Source: Hydractinia symbiolongicarpus (taxonomy: Eukaryota > Cnidaria > Hydrozoa > Anthoathecata > Hydractiniidae). Taken from it: 64,000 nucleotides of DNA. Shown piece by piece: positions 1 through 13,239 of this stretch (positions are counted from its first letter, which is position 1; each line of letters starts with the position of its first letter). The stretch lies in NCBI RefSeq assembly GCF_029227915.1, contig NC_079882.1, forward strand, positions 930,001 through 994,000, given 5' to 3'. The notes under the pieces are model-generated. The model was not told where the DNA came from and did no database searches. It saw only the letters and a list, made by a program, of their open reading frames with translations. Made by a program: the position numbers and the translations under genes.

Positions 1-3000
1 GGCAATCATGTCAAATTAACAAGAATGTTATTTCTTGGAGTCCAATTGTCTCACTTATAACATTTTTAAAGTCACAGTCCAAAATTAGTTCAATTAAGTC
101 CCACATTCAATCGTTTTACTGTTAAAAGCGATGCAACCTAGTAAAAACAGATAAATATCGCTAAATACATGTTGGTACGAATATGTGACCCAACCGTTGT
201 AACTCAAACGGATTGATACCGTTAGAAAGTCAATGAAATGTAGTTTTTGAAACTGTCGCTATTTCTTCAGCACAGGATAACGGCTAGGATTGGTCCCACA
301 GTAAATAATGACTTATTTATCTAAATTTTTAAATGAAGCGCTACCACAGCGCCCAATGTAATCGCTGAGTTCCGGTAATCATGTCAAATTAATATGAATG
401 CTATTTCTTGGAGTCCAATTGTCTCATTTATCACATTTATCAGGTCACAATCCAAAGTTAGTTCAATTAAGTCCCACATTCAATCGTCTCACCGTTAAAA
501 GCGATGCAACCTAGTAATAACAGAAAAATATCGCTAAATACATCTTGGTACGAATATGTGACCCAACCGTTGTAACTCAAACGGATTGAATTGTTAGAGA
601 GTCAATGAAATGTAGTTTTTGAAACTGTCGCTATTTCTTCAGCGCGCGATAACGGCTAGGATTGGTCCCGCAGTGAAAAATGACTTATTTATCTAAATTT
701 TTAAATTAAGCGCTACCATAGCGTCCAGTGTAATCGCTATGTTCCGGCAATCATTTCAAACTAAGAAGAATGTTATTTCTTGGAGTCCAATTGTCTCACT
801 TGCAATATTTATAAGGTCACCGACCAAAATCAGTTCAATTAAGTCCCACAGTCAATCATTTCACTGTAAAAAGCGATGCAACCTAGAAATATGAGAAAAG
901 TATCGCTAAATACAAGTTGGTACGAGTATGTGACGCAACCGTTGTAACTGAAGCGGATTGATACCGTCAGAAAGTCAATGAAATGTAGTTTTTGAAACTG
1001 TCGCTATTTCTTTAGCGCGCGATAAGGGCTAGGATTGGTCCCCGGGTAAAGAATGATTTATTTATCTAAGTTTTTAAAGGAAGTGCTACCACAGCACCCA
1101 GTGTAATCGCTGAGTTACGGCAATCATGTCAATTTAAGAAGAATGTTATTTCTTGGAGTCCAATTGTCTCACTTCCACATTTGTAAGGTCATGGCCCAAA
1201 ATCAGTTCAATTTAGTCCCACAGTCAATCGTTTTACTGTTAAACGCGTTACAACCTAGTAATTCCGGAAAGATATTACGATATACATGTTGGTACGAATA
1301 TGCGACTCAACCGTTGTAACTTAAACGGATTGATGCTGTTAGAAAGTCAATGAAATGTAGTTTTTCAAACTTTCTCCATTTCTTCAGTGTGGGATAACGG
1401 CTAGGATTGGTCCCACAGTAAAAGATGACTTATTTATCTAAATATTTAAATGAAGCGCTCCCACAGCGTCCAGTGTATGCGCTGAGCTCCGACAATCATG
1501 TCAAATTAAGAAGAATGTTATTTCTTGGAGTCCAATTGTCTCACTTTCACATTTATAAGGTCACAGCCCAAAATCAGTTCAATTAAGTCCCACAGTCAAT
1601 CGTTTTACTGTTAAACGCGTTACAACCTAGTAATACCGGAAAGATATTACGAAATATATGTTGGTACGAATACGTGACTGAACCGTTGTAACTCAAACGG
1701 ATTGATACTTTTAGAAAGTCAATGAAATGTAGTTTTTGAAACAGTCTCTATATCTTCAGCGCGCAATAACGGCTAGGATTGGTCCCACGGTAAAAAATGA
1801 TTTTTTTATCTAAATTTGTAAATGAAGCGCTACCACAGCGCCCAGTGTAATCGCTGAGTTCCGGCAATCATGTCAAATTAACAAGAATGTTATTTCTTGG
1901 AGTCCAATTGTCTCACTTCTAACATTTTTAAAGTCACAGTTCAAAATTAGTTCAATTAAGTCCCACATTCAATCGTTTCACTGTTAAAAGCGATGCAACC
2001 TAGTAATAACAGATAAATATCGCTAAATACATGTTGGTACGAATATGTGACCCAACCGTTGTAACTCAAACGGATTGATACTTTTAGAAAGTCAGTGAAA
2101 TGTAGTTTTTGAAACTGTCGCTATTTCTTCAGCGCGCGATAACGGCTAGGATTGGTCCCACGGTAAAGAATGATTTATTTAAGTAAACTTTTAAATGAAG
2201 CGCTACCACAGCGCCCAGTGTAATCGCTGAGTTCCGGCAATCATGTCAAATTAATATGAATGCTATTTCTTGGAGTCCAATTGTCTCATTTATCACATTT
2301 ATCAGGTCACAATCCAAAGTTAGTTCAATTAAGTCCCACATTCAATCGTCTCAATGTTAAAAGCGATGCAACCTAGTAAAAACAGAAAAATATCGCTAAA
2401 CACATCTTGGTACGAATATGTGACCCAACCGTTGTAACTGAAACGGATTGATATTGTTAGAGAGTCAATAAAATGTAGTTTCTGAAACTGTTGCTATTTC
2501 TTCAGCGCGCGATAACGGGTAGGATTTGTCCCACAGTAAAAAACGACTTATTTATCTAAATTTTTAAATTAAGCGCTACCACAGCACCCAGTGTAATCGC
2601 TGAGTTACGGCAATCATGTCAATTTAAGAAGAATGTTATTTCTTGGAGTCCAATTGTCTCACTTTCACATTTATAAGGTCATGGCCCAAAATCAGTTCAA
2701 TTAAGTCCCACAGTCAATCGTCTCACTGTTAAACGCGATGCAACCTAGTAATTCCGGAAAGATATCACAAAATACATGTTGGTACGAATATGCGACTCAA
2801 CTGTTGTAACTTAAACGGATTGATGCTGTTAGAAAGTCAATGAAATGTAGTTTTTCAAACTTTCTCCATTTCTTCAGCGCGCGATAACGGCTAGGATTGG
2901 TCCCACAGTAAAAAATGACTTATTTATCTAAATTTTTAAATGAAGCGCTCCCACAGCGCCAATGTATGCGCTGAGCTCCGACAATCATGTCAAATTAAGA

Positions 3001-3725
3001 AGAATGTTATTTCTTGGAGTCCAATTGTCTCATTTATCACATTTATCAGGTCACAATCCAAAGTTAGTTCAATTAAGTCCCACATTCAATCGTCTCACTG
3101 TTAAAAGCGATGCAACCTAGTAATAACAGAAAAATATCGCTAAATACATCTTGGTACGAGTATGTGACCCAACCGTTGTAACTCAAACGGACTGACATCG
3201 ATAGAACGTCAGTGAAATGTAGTATTTGAAACTGCCTCTGTTTCTTCAGCGCGCGCTAACGGCTAGGATTGGTCCCACTGTTAAAAAGTGACTTTTTTAT
3301 CTTAATTCTTAAATGAAGCGCTACCACAGAGCCCGATGTAATCGCTGAGTTGCGGCAATCATGTCAAATTAAGAAGAATGCTATTTCTTGGATTCCAATT
3401 GTCTCAGCTTTACATTTATAAGGTCCCAGTCCAAACTCAGTTCAATTAAGTCCCACAGTCAATCGTTTCACTGTTAAAAGCGATACAACCTAGTAATACC
3501 GGAAAGATATCACTAAATACATGTTGGTGCGAATATGTGACTCAACCGCTGCAACTCAAACGGATTGATACTGTTAGAAAGTCAATGAAATGTAGTTTGT
3601 GAAACTGTGTCTATTTCTTCAGCGCGGGATAACGGCTAGGATTGGTCCCACAGTAAAAAATGACTTATTTATCTAAATTTTTAAATGAAGCGCTACCACA
3701 GCGCCCAGTGTAATCGCTGAGTTCC

Positions 3726-3999
3726 GGCAATCATGTCAAACTAAGAAGAATGTTATTTCTTGGAGTCCAATTGTCTCCCTTATAACATTTATAAGGTCAC
3801 AGTCCAAAATCAGTTCAATTAAGTCGCACAGTCAGTCGTTTCACTGTTAAAAGCGATGCAACCTAGCAATAACAGAGATATATCGCTAAATACATGTTCG
3901 ATTGACTGTTGGACTTAATTGAACTGATTTTCGTGATATTTTTCCGGTATTACTATTATCTTTCCGCTACCACAGCGCCAAGTGTAATCGCAGAGTTGC
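3726..3999 (+). repeat. Short rearranged satellite monomer (274 bp) with inverted, order-swapped insert at 3899-3955
   Basis: This monomer is normal up to TACATGTT. Then 3899-3931 is the reverse complement of the monomer block running from AAAATCAGTTC to GTCAATCG, and 3932-3955 is the reverse complement of the block TAGTAATACC...ATATCACG. In a simple inversion the second block would come first, so the two inverted pieces are joined in swapped order. Normal sequence resumes at about 3956-3965 (CCGCTACCACAGCGC-like), with roughly 155 bp of the ordinary monomer missing. A further copy of ATCTTTCCG at 3957-3965 may be a third switch. Confidence 0.9.
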
Positions 4000-4918
4000 G
4001 GCAATCATGTCAAATTAAGAAGAATGTTTTTTCTTGGAGTCCAATTGTCTCACTTTCACATTTATAAGGTCACAGCCCAAAATCAGTTTAATTAAGTAAC
4101 ACAGTCAATCGTTTCACTGTTAAACGCGATACAACCTAGCAATACCGGAGAGATATCACGAAATACATGTTGGTACGAATATGTGACTCAACCGTTGTAA
4201 CTCAAACGGATTGATACTGTTAGAAAGTCAATGAAATGTAGTTTTTGAAACTGTCTCTATTTCTTCAGCGCAGGATAACGGCTAGGATTGGTCCTACAGT
4301 AAAAAATGTCTTATTTATCTAAATTTTTTAAATGAAGCGCTACCACAGTTCCCAGTGTAATCGCTGAGTTCCGGCAATCATGTCAAATTAAGAAGAATGT
4401 TATTTCCTGGAGTCCAATTGTCTCCCTTATAACATTTATAAGGTCACAGTCCAAAATCAGTTCAATTAAGTCGCACAGTCAATCGTTTCACTGTTAAAAG
4501 CGATACAACCTAGTAATATGAGAAAAATATCGCTGAATACATGTTGGTACGAGTATGTGACGCAACCATTGTAACTGAACCGGATTGATATCGTTAGAAA
4601 GTCAATGAAATGTAGTTTTTGAAACTGTCGCTATTTCTTCAGCGCGCGATAACGGCTAGGATTGATCCCACGATAAAGAATGAATTATTAATCTAAGTTT
4701 TTAAATGAAGCGCTATCATAGCGCCCAGTGTAATCGCCGACTTCCGGCAATCATGTCAAATTAAGATGAATGTAATTTCTTGGAGTCCAATTGTCTCATT
4801 TATCACATTTATCAGGTCACAATCCAAAGTTAGTTCAATTACGTACCACATTCAATTGTTTCACTGTTAAAAGCGATGCAACCTAGCAATAACAGAGATA
4901 TATCGCTAAATACATGTT

Positions 4919-4975
4919 CGATTGACTGTGGGACTTAATTGTACTGATTTTCGTGATATCTTTCCGGTATTACTA
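4919..4975 (-). repeat. Second copy of the inverted, order-swapped satellite segment
   Basis: It has the same breakpoints and order as the segment at 3899-3955, 1020 bp further on. It differs by a few bases, for example TGTGGG instead of TGTTGG. The shared breakpoints show that this is a copy of one original rearrangement, spread with its host monomer, and not an independent event. Confidence 0.9.
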
Positions 4976-5564
4976 TTATCTTTCCGCTACCACAGCGCCA
5001 AGTGTAATCGCTGAGGTGTGGCAATCATGTCAAATTAAGAAGAATGTTTTTTCTTGGAGTCCAATTGTCTCACTTTCACATTTATAAGGTCACAGCCCAA
5101 AATCTGTTTAATTAAGTAACACAGTCAATCGTTTCACTGTTAAACGCGATGCAACCTAGCAATACCGGAGAGATATCACGAAATACATGTTGGTACGAAT
5201 ATGTGACTCAACCGTTGTAACTCAATCGGATTGATACTTTTAGAAAGTCAATGAAATGTAGTTTTTGAAACTGTATCTATATCTTCAGCGCGCAATAACG
5301 GCTAGGATTGGTCCCACGGTAAAAAATGATTTATTTATCTAAATTTGTAAATGAAGCGCTACCACAGCGCCCAGTGTAATCGCTGAGTTCCGGCAATCAT
5401 GTCAAATTAAGAAGAATGTTATTTCCTGGAGTCCAATTGTCTCATTTATCACATTTATCAGGTCACAATCCAAAGTTAGTTCAATTACGTACCGCATTCA
5501 ATTGTTTCACTGTTAAAAGCGATGCAACCTAGCAATAACAGAGATATATCGCTAAATACATGTT

Positions 5565-5621
5565 CGATTGACTGTGGGACTTAATTGTACTGATTTTCGT
5601 GATATCTTTCCGGTATTACTA
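5565..5621 (-). repeat. Third copy of the inverted, order-swapped satellite segment
   Basis: This has the same structure as 4919-4975, 646 bp downstream (one 274-bp short monomer plus one full monomer). It shares with the second copy the variant TTAATTGTACTG, so copies two and three are the closest pair. Confidence 0.9.
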
Positions 5622-6410
5622 TTATCTTTCCGCTACCACAGCTCCCAGTGTAATCGCTGAGTTCCGGCAATCATGTCAAATTAAGAAGAATGTTTTTTCT
5701 TGGAGTCCAATTGTCTCACTTTCACATCTATAAGGTCACTGCTCAAAATCAGTACAATTAAGTCCCACAGTCAATCGTTTCACTGTTGAACGCGATACAA
5801 CCTAGTAATACCGGAAAGATATCACGAAATACATGTTGGTACGCATATGTGACTCCACCGTTGTAACTGAAACAGATTGATACTGTTAGAAAGTCAATGA
5901 AATGTAGTTTTTGAAACTGTCGCTATTTCTTCAGCACAGGATAACGGCTAGGATTGGTCCCACAATAAAAAATGACTTATTTATCTAAATTTTTAAATGA
6001 AGCGCTACCACAGCGCCCAGTGTAATCGCTGAGTTCCGGTAATCATGTCAAATTAAGAAGAATGTTTCCTCTTGGAGTCCAATTGTCTCAATTTCACATT
6101 TATAAGGTCACGGCCCAAAATCAGTACAATTAAGTCCCACAGTCAATCGTTTCACTGTTAAACGCGATACAACCTAGTAGTACCGGAACGATATCACGAA
6201 ATACATGTTGGTACGAATATGTGACTCAACAGTTGTAACTCAAACGGATTGATACTGTTAGAAAGTCAATGAAATGTAGTTTTTGAAACTGTCTCTATTT
6301 CTTCAGCGCAGGATAACGGCTAGGATAGGTCCCACAGTAAAAAATGACTTATTTATCTAAATTTTTAAATGGAGCGCTACCACAGCGCCCAGTGTATTCG
6401 CTGAGTTCCG

Positions 6411-8641
6411 GGAATCATGTCAAATTAAGAAGAATTTTTCTTTTTGGAGTCCAATAGTCTCCCTTTCACATTTATAAGGTCACAGCCCAAAATTAGTTGA
6501 ATTAAGTCTCACATACAATCGTTGCACTGTTAAAAGCGATGCAACCTAGTAATAACAGATAAATATCGCTAAATACAAGTTGGTACGAATATGTGACCCA
6601 ACCGATGTAACTCAAACGGACTGACATCGTTAGAAAGTCAGTGAAATTTAGTATTTGGAACTGTCGCTATTTCTTCAGCGCAGGATAACGGCTAGGATTG
6701 GTCCCACAGTAAATAATGACTTATTTATCAAAATTTTTAAATGAAGCGCTACCACAGCGCCCAGTTTAATCGCTGAGTTGCGGCAATCATGTCAAATTAA
6801 GAAGGATGTTATTTCTGGAGTCCAATTGTCTCACTTTCACATTTATAAGGTCACAGCTCAAAATCAGTACAATTAAGTCCCACAGTCAATCGTTTCACTG
6901 TTAAACGCGATACAACCTAGTAAAACCGGAAAGATATCACGAAATACATGTTGGTACGAATATGTGACTCAACCGTTGTAACTGAAACGGATTCATACTG
7001 TTAGAAAGTCAATGAAATGTAGTTTTTGAAACTGTCACTATTTCTTCAGCGCAGGATAACGGCTAGGATTGGTCCCACAGTAAAAAATGACTTATCTATC
7101 TAAATTTTTAAATGAAGCGCTACCACAGCGTCCAGTGTAATCGCTGAGTTCCGGCAATCCTGTCAAATTAAGAAGAATGTTTTTTCTTGGAGTCCAATTG
7201 TCTCACTTTCACATTTATAAGGTCACGGCCCAAAATCAGTACAATTAAGTCCCGCAGCCAATCGTTTCACTGTTAAACGCGATACAACCTAGTAGTACCG
7301 GAAAGATATCACGAAATACATGTTGGTGCGAATATGAGACTCAACCGTTGTAACTCAAACGGATTGATACTGTTAGAAAGTCAATGAAATTTAGTTTTTG
7401 AAACTGTCTCTATTTCTTCAGCGCAGGATAACGGCTAGGATAGGTCCCACAGTAAAAAATGACTTATTTATCTAAATTTTTAATTGGAGCGCCACCACAG
7501 CGCCCAGTGTATTCGCTGAGTTCCGGCAATCATGTCAAATTAAGAAGAATGTTATTTCTTGGAGTCCAATTATCTCACTTTCACATCTATAAGGTCACTG
7601 CTCAAAATCAGTACAATTAAGTCCCACAGTCAATCGTTTCACTGTTAAACGCGATACAACCTAGTAATACCGGAAAGATATCACGAAATACATGTTGGTA
7701 CGAATATGTGACTCCACTGTTGTAACTGAAACGGATTGATACTGTTAGAAAGTCAATGAAATGTAGTTTTTTAAACTGTCGCTATTTCTTCAGCACAGGA
7801 TAACGGCTAGGATTGGTCCCACAGTAAAAAATGACTTATTTATCTAAGTTTTTAAATGAAGCGCTACCACAGCGCCCAGTGTAATCGCTGAGTTCCGGCA
7901 ATCATGTCAAATTAAGAAGAATGTTTCTTCTTGGAGTCCAATTGTCTCAATTTCACATTTATAAAGTCACTGCCTAAAATCAGTACAATTAAGTCCCACA
8001 GTCAATCGTTTCACTGTTAAACGCGATACAACCTAGTAGTACCGGAACGATATCACGAAATACATGTTGGTACGAATATGTGACCCAACCGATGTAACTC
8101 AAACGGACTGACATCGTTAGAAAGTCAGTGAAATTTAGTATTTGAAACTGTCGCTATTTCTTCAGCGCAGGATAACGGCTAGGATTGGTCCCACAGTAAA
8201 TAATGACTTATTTATCTAAATTTTTAAATGAAGCGCTACCACAGCGCCCAGTTTAATCGCTGAGTTGCGGCAATCATGTCAAATTAAGAAGGATGTTATT
8301 TCTTGGAGTCCAATTGTCTCACTTTCACATTTATCAGGTCACAGCTCAAAATCAGTACAATTAAGTCCCACAGTCAATCGTTTCACTGTTAAACGCGATA
8401 CAACCTAGTAATACCGGAAAGATATCACGAAATACATGTTGGCACGAATATGTGACTCAACCGTTGTAACTGAAACGGATTCATACTGTTAGAAAGTCAA
8501 TGAAATGTAGTTTTTGAAACTGTCGCTATTTCTTCAGCGCAGGATAACGGCTAGGATTGGTCCCACAGTAAAAAATGACTTATCTATCTAAATTTTTAAA
8601 TGAAGCGCTACCACAGCGTCCAGTGTATTCGCTGAGTTCCG
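6411..8641 (+). repeat. Higher-order repeat unit A, first copy (2231 bp, six monomers)
   Basis: The unit starts at a monomer beginning GGAATCATGTC, with the private variants AGAATTTTTCTTTTTGG and CCAATAGTCTCCC. Its second monomer lacks two bases in ATTTCTGGAG, and its third begins GGCAATCCTGTC. All these markers reappear exactly 2231 bp later in the adjacent copy, so this is a tandem duplication of a six-monomer block. Confidence 0.93.
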
Positions 8642-10872
8642 GGAATCATGTCAAATTAAGAAGAATTTTTCTTTTTGGAGTCCAATAGTCTCCCTTTCAC
8701 ATTTATAAGGTCACAGCCCAAAATTAGTTGAATTAAGTCTCACATACAATCGTTGCACTGTTAAAAGCGATGCAACCTAGTAATAACAGATAAATATCGC
8801 TAAATACAAGTTGGTACGAATATGTGACCCAACCGATGTAACTCAAACGGACTGACATCGTTAGAAAGTCAGTGAAATTTAGTATTTGGAACTGTCGCTA
8901 TTTCTTCAGCGCAGGATAACGGCTAGGATTGGTCCCACAGTAAATAATGACTTATTTATCAAAATTTTTAAATGAAGCGCTACCACAGCGCCCAGTTTAA
9001 TCGCTGAGTTGCGGCAATCATGTCAAATTAAGAAGGATGTTATTTCTGGAGTCCAATTGTCTCACTTTCACATTTATAAGGTCACAGCTCAAAATCAGTA
9101 CAATTAAGTCCCACAGTCAATCGTTTCACTGTTAAACGCGATACAACCTAGTAAAACCGGAAAGATATCACGAAATACATGTTGGTACGAATATGTGACT
9201 CAACCGTTGTAACTGAAACGGATTCATACTGTTAGAAAGTCAATGAAATGTAGTTTTTGAAACTGTCACTATTTCTTCAGCGCAGGATAACGGCTAGGAT
9301 TGGTCCCACAGTAAAAAATGACTTATCTATCTAAATTTTTAAATGAAGCGCTACCACAGCGTCCAGTGTAATCGCTGAGTTCCGGCAATCCTGTCAAATT
9401 AAGAAGAATGTTTTTTCTTGGAGTCCAATTGTCTCACTTTCACATTTATAAGGTCACGGCCCAAAATCAGTACAATTAAGTCCCGCAGCCAATCGTTTCA
9501 CTGTTAAACGCGATACAACCTAGTAGTACCGGAAAGATATCACGAAATACATGTTGGTGCGAATATGAGACTCAACCGTTGTAACTCAAACGGATTGATA
9601 CTGTTAGAAAGTCAATGAAATTTAGTTTTTGAAACTGTCTCTATTTCTTCAGCGCAGGATAACGGCTAGGATAGGTCCCACAGTAAAAAATGACTTATTT
9701 ATCTAAATTTTTAATTGGAGCGCCACCACAGCGCCCAGTGTATTCGCTGAGTTCCGGCAATCATGTCAAATTAAGAAGAATGTTATTTCTTGGAGTCCAA
9801 TTATCTCACTTTCACATCTATAAGGTCACTGCTCAAAATCAGTACAATTAAGTCCCACAGTCAATCGTTTCACTGTTAAACGCGATACAACCTAGTAATA
9901 CCGGAAAGATATCACGAAATACATGTTGGTACGAATATGTGACTCCACTGTTGTAACTGAAACGGATTGATACTGTTAGAAAGTCAATGAAATGTAGTTT
10001 TTTAAACTGTCGCTATTTCTTCAGCACAGGATAACGGCTAGGATTGGTCCCACAGTAAAAAATGACTTATTTATCTAAGTTTTTAAATGAAGCGCTACCA
10101 CAGCGCCCAGTGTAATCGCTGAGTTCCGGCAATCATGTCAAATTAAGAAGAATGTTTCTTCTTGGAGTCCAATTGTCTCAATTTCACATTTATAAAGTCA
10201 CGGCCTAAAATCAGTACAATTAAGTCCCACAGTCAATCGTTTCACTGTTAAACGCGATACAACCTAGTAGTACCGGAACGATATCACGAAATACATGTTG
10301 GTACGAATATGTGACCCAACCGATGTAACTCAAACGGACTGACATCGTTAGAAAGTCAGTGAAATTTAGTATTTGAAACTGTCGCTATTTCTTCAGCGCA
10401 GGATAACGGCTAGGATTGGTCCCACAGTAAATAATGACTTATTTATCTAAATTTTTAAATGAAGCGCTACCACAGCGCCCAGTTTAATCGCTGAGTTGCG
10501 GCAATCATGTCAAATTAAGAAGGATGTTATTTCTTGGAGTCCAATTGTCTCACTTTCACATTTATCAGGTCACAGCTCAAAATCAGTACAATTAAGTCCC
10601 ACAGTCAATCGTTTCACTGTTAAACGCGATACAACCTAGTAATACCGGAAAGATATCACGAAATACATGTTGGCACGAATATGTGACTCAACCGTTGTAA
10701 CTGAAACGGATTCATACTGTTAGAAAGTCAATGAAATGTAGTTTTTGAAACTGTCGCTATTTCTTCAGCGCAGGATAACGGCTAGGATTGGTCCCACAGT
10801 AAAAAATGACTTATCTATCTAAATTTTTAAATGAAGCGCTACCACAGCGTCCAGTGTAATCGCTGAGTTCCG
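8642..10872 (+). repeat. Higher-order repeat unit A, second copy (2231 bp)
   Basis: This is a near-identical copy of the preceding 2231 bp. By eye I found a single internal difference (GTCACTGCCT at about 7966 against GTCACGGCCT at about 10197) and divergence at the last few dozen bases. At 10873 the sequence switches to a monomer resembling the one at 9379, so a third copy does not follow. Confidence 0.92.
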
Positions 10873-11397
10873 GCAATCATGTCAAATTAAGAAGAATGTT
10901 TTTTCTTGGAGTCCAATTGTCCCACTTTCACATTTATAAGGTCACGGCCCAAAATCAGTACAATTAAGTCCCACAGCCAATCGTTTCACTGTTAAACGCA
11001 ATACAACCTAGTAGTACCGAAAAGATATCACGAAATACATGTTGGTGCGAATATGAGACTCAACCGTTGTAACTCAAACGGATTGATACTGTTAGAAAGT
11101 CAATGAAACTTAGTTTTTGAAACTGTCTCTATTTCTTCAGCGCAGGATAACGGCTAGGATAGGTCCCACAGTGAAAAATGACTTATTTATCTAAATTTTT
11201 AAATGGAGCGCCACCACAGCTTGTAACTCAAACGGATTGATATTGTTAGAGAGTCAATGAAATGTAGTTTTTGAAACCGTCACTATTTCTTCAGCGCGCG
11301 ATAACGGCAAGGATTGGTCCCACAGTAAAAAATGACTTATTTATCTAAATTTTTAAATTAAGCGCTACCACAGCGTCCAGTGTAATCGTTGAGTTCC
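10873..11397 (+). repeat. Fused 525-bp satellite monomer with a 153-bp partial duplication
   Basis: After CCACCACAGC at 11211-11220 the sequence jumps back to TTGTAACTCAAACGG, about 153 bp earlier in the monomer. The distance to the next monomer start is therefore 525 bp instead of 372. The same novel joint (CAGC followed by TTGT) recurs at 13239/13240 and 14882/14883, which makes it a clean marker for the blocks that follow. Confidence 0.92.
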
Positions 11398-13239
11398 GGC
11401 AATCATGTCAAACTAAGAAGAATGTTATTTCTTGGAGTCCAATTGTCTCACTTACAATATTTATAAGGTCACAGTCCAAAATCAGTTCAATTAAGTCCCA
11501 CAGTCAATCGTTTCACTGTTAAAAACGATGCAACCTAGTAATATGAGAAAATATCGCTAAATACATGTTGGTACGAGTATGTGACGCAACCGTTGTAACT
11601 GAAGCGGATTGCTACAGTTAGAAAGTCAATGAAATGTAGTTTTTGAAACTGTCGCTATTTCTTCAGCGCGCGATAACGGCTAGGATTGGTCCCACGGTAA
11701 AGAATGATTTATTTATCTAAGTTTTTAAAGGAAGTGCTACCACAGCACCCAGTGTAATCGCTGAGTTATGGCAATCATGTCAAATTAAGAAGAATGTTAT
11801 TTCTTGGAGTCCAATTGTCTCACTTTCACATTTATAAGGTCATAACCCAAAATCAGTTCAATTAAGTCCCACAGTCAATCGTTTCACTGTTAAACGCGAT
11901 ACAACCTAGTAATTCCGGAAAGATATCACGAAATACATGTTGGTACGAATATGTGACTTAACCGTTGTAACTTAAACGGATTGATACTGTTAGAAAGTCA
12001 ATGAAATGTAGTTTTTCAAACTTTCTCCATTTCTTCAGCGCGGGATAACGGCTAGGATTGGTCCCACAGTAAAAAATGACTTATTTATCAAAATTTTTAA
12101 ATGAAGCGGTACCACAGCGCCCAGTGTATGCGCTGAGCTCCGACAATCATGTCAAATTAAGAAGAATGTTATTTCTTGGAGTCCAATTGTCTCCTTTATC
12201 ACATTTATCAGGTCACAGTTTATAAGGTCACAGTTCAATTTAGTCCCACGGTCAATTGTTTCACTGTTAAACGCGATGCAACGAAGTAACATCAGAAAAA
12301 TATCGCTAAATACATGTTGGTACGAATATGTGACACAACCGTTGTAACTCAAACGGATTGATATTGTTAGAGAGTAAATGAAGTGTAGTTTTTGAAACAG
12401 TCGCTATTTCTTCAGCCCGCGATAACGGCTAGGATTGGTCCCACAGTAAATAATGACTTATTTATCTAAATTTTTAAATGAAGCGCTACCACAGCGCCCA
12501 GTTTAATCGCTGAGTTGCGGCAATCATGTCAAATTAAGAAGGATGTTATTTCTTGGAGTCCAATTGTCTCACTTTCACATTTATAAGGTCACAGCTCAAA
12601 ATCAGTACAATTAAGTCCCACAGTCAATCGTTTCACTGTTAAACGCGATACAACCTAGTAATACCGGAAAGATATCACGAAATACATGTTGGCACGAATA
12701 TGTGACTCAACCGTTGTAACTGAAACGGATTCATACTGTTAGAAAGTCAATGAAATGTAGTTTTTGAAACTGTCGCTATTTCTTCAGCACAGGATAACGG
12801 CTAGGATTGGTCCCACAGTAAAAAATGACTTATCTATCTAAATTTTTAAATGAAGCGCTACCACAGCGTCCAGTGTAATCGCTGAGTTCCGGCAATCATG
12901 TCAAATTAAGAAGAATGTTTTTTCTTGGAGTCCAATTGTCCCACTTTCACATTTATAAGGTCACGGCCCAAAATCAGTACAATTAAGTCCCACAGCCAAT
13001 CGTTTCACTGTTAAACGCAATACAACCTAGTAGTACCGAAAATATATCACGAAATACATGTTGGTGCGAATATGAGACTCAACCGTTGTAACTCAAACGG
13101 ATTGATACTGTTAGAAAGTCAATGAAATTTAGTTTTTGAAACTGTCTCTATTTCTTCAGCGCAGGATAACGGCTAGGATAGGTCCCACAGTAAAAAATGA
13201 CTTATTTATCTAAATTTTTAAATGGAGCACCACCACAGC
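11221..13239 (+). repeat. Higher-order repeat unit B, first copy (2019 bp)
   Basis: The unit runs from one CAGC/TTGT joint to the next. It contains the ACGAAGTAACATCAG monomer variant and, at 12211-12235, a local duplication of GGTCACAGTT that looks like another crossover scar. Confidence 0.88.

Noticed and set aside
12152-12352. Minus-strand open frame of 66 codons in the satellite, with similar ones at 44021-44227 (+) and 46564-46776 (-)
   Set aside because: They cover ordinary monomer sequence, use different frames and strands, and are closed by stops in most sister monomers. They are chance frames in a repeat.
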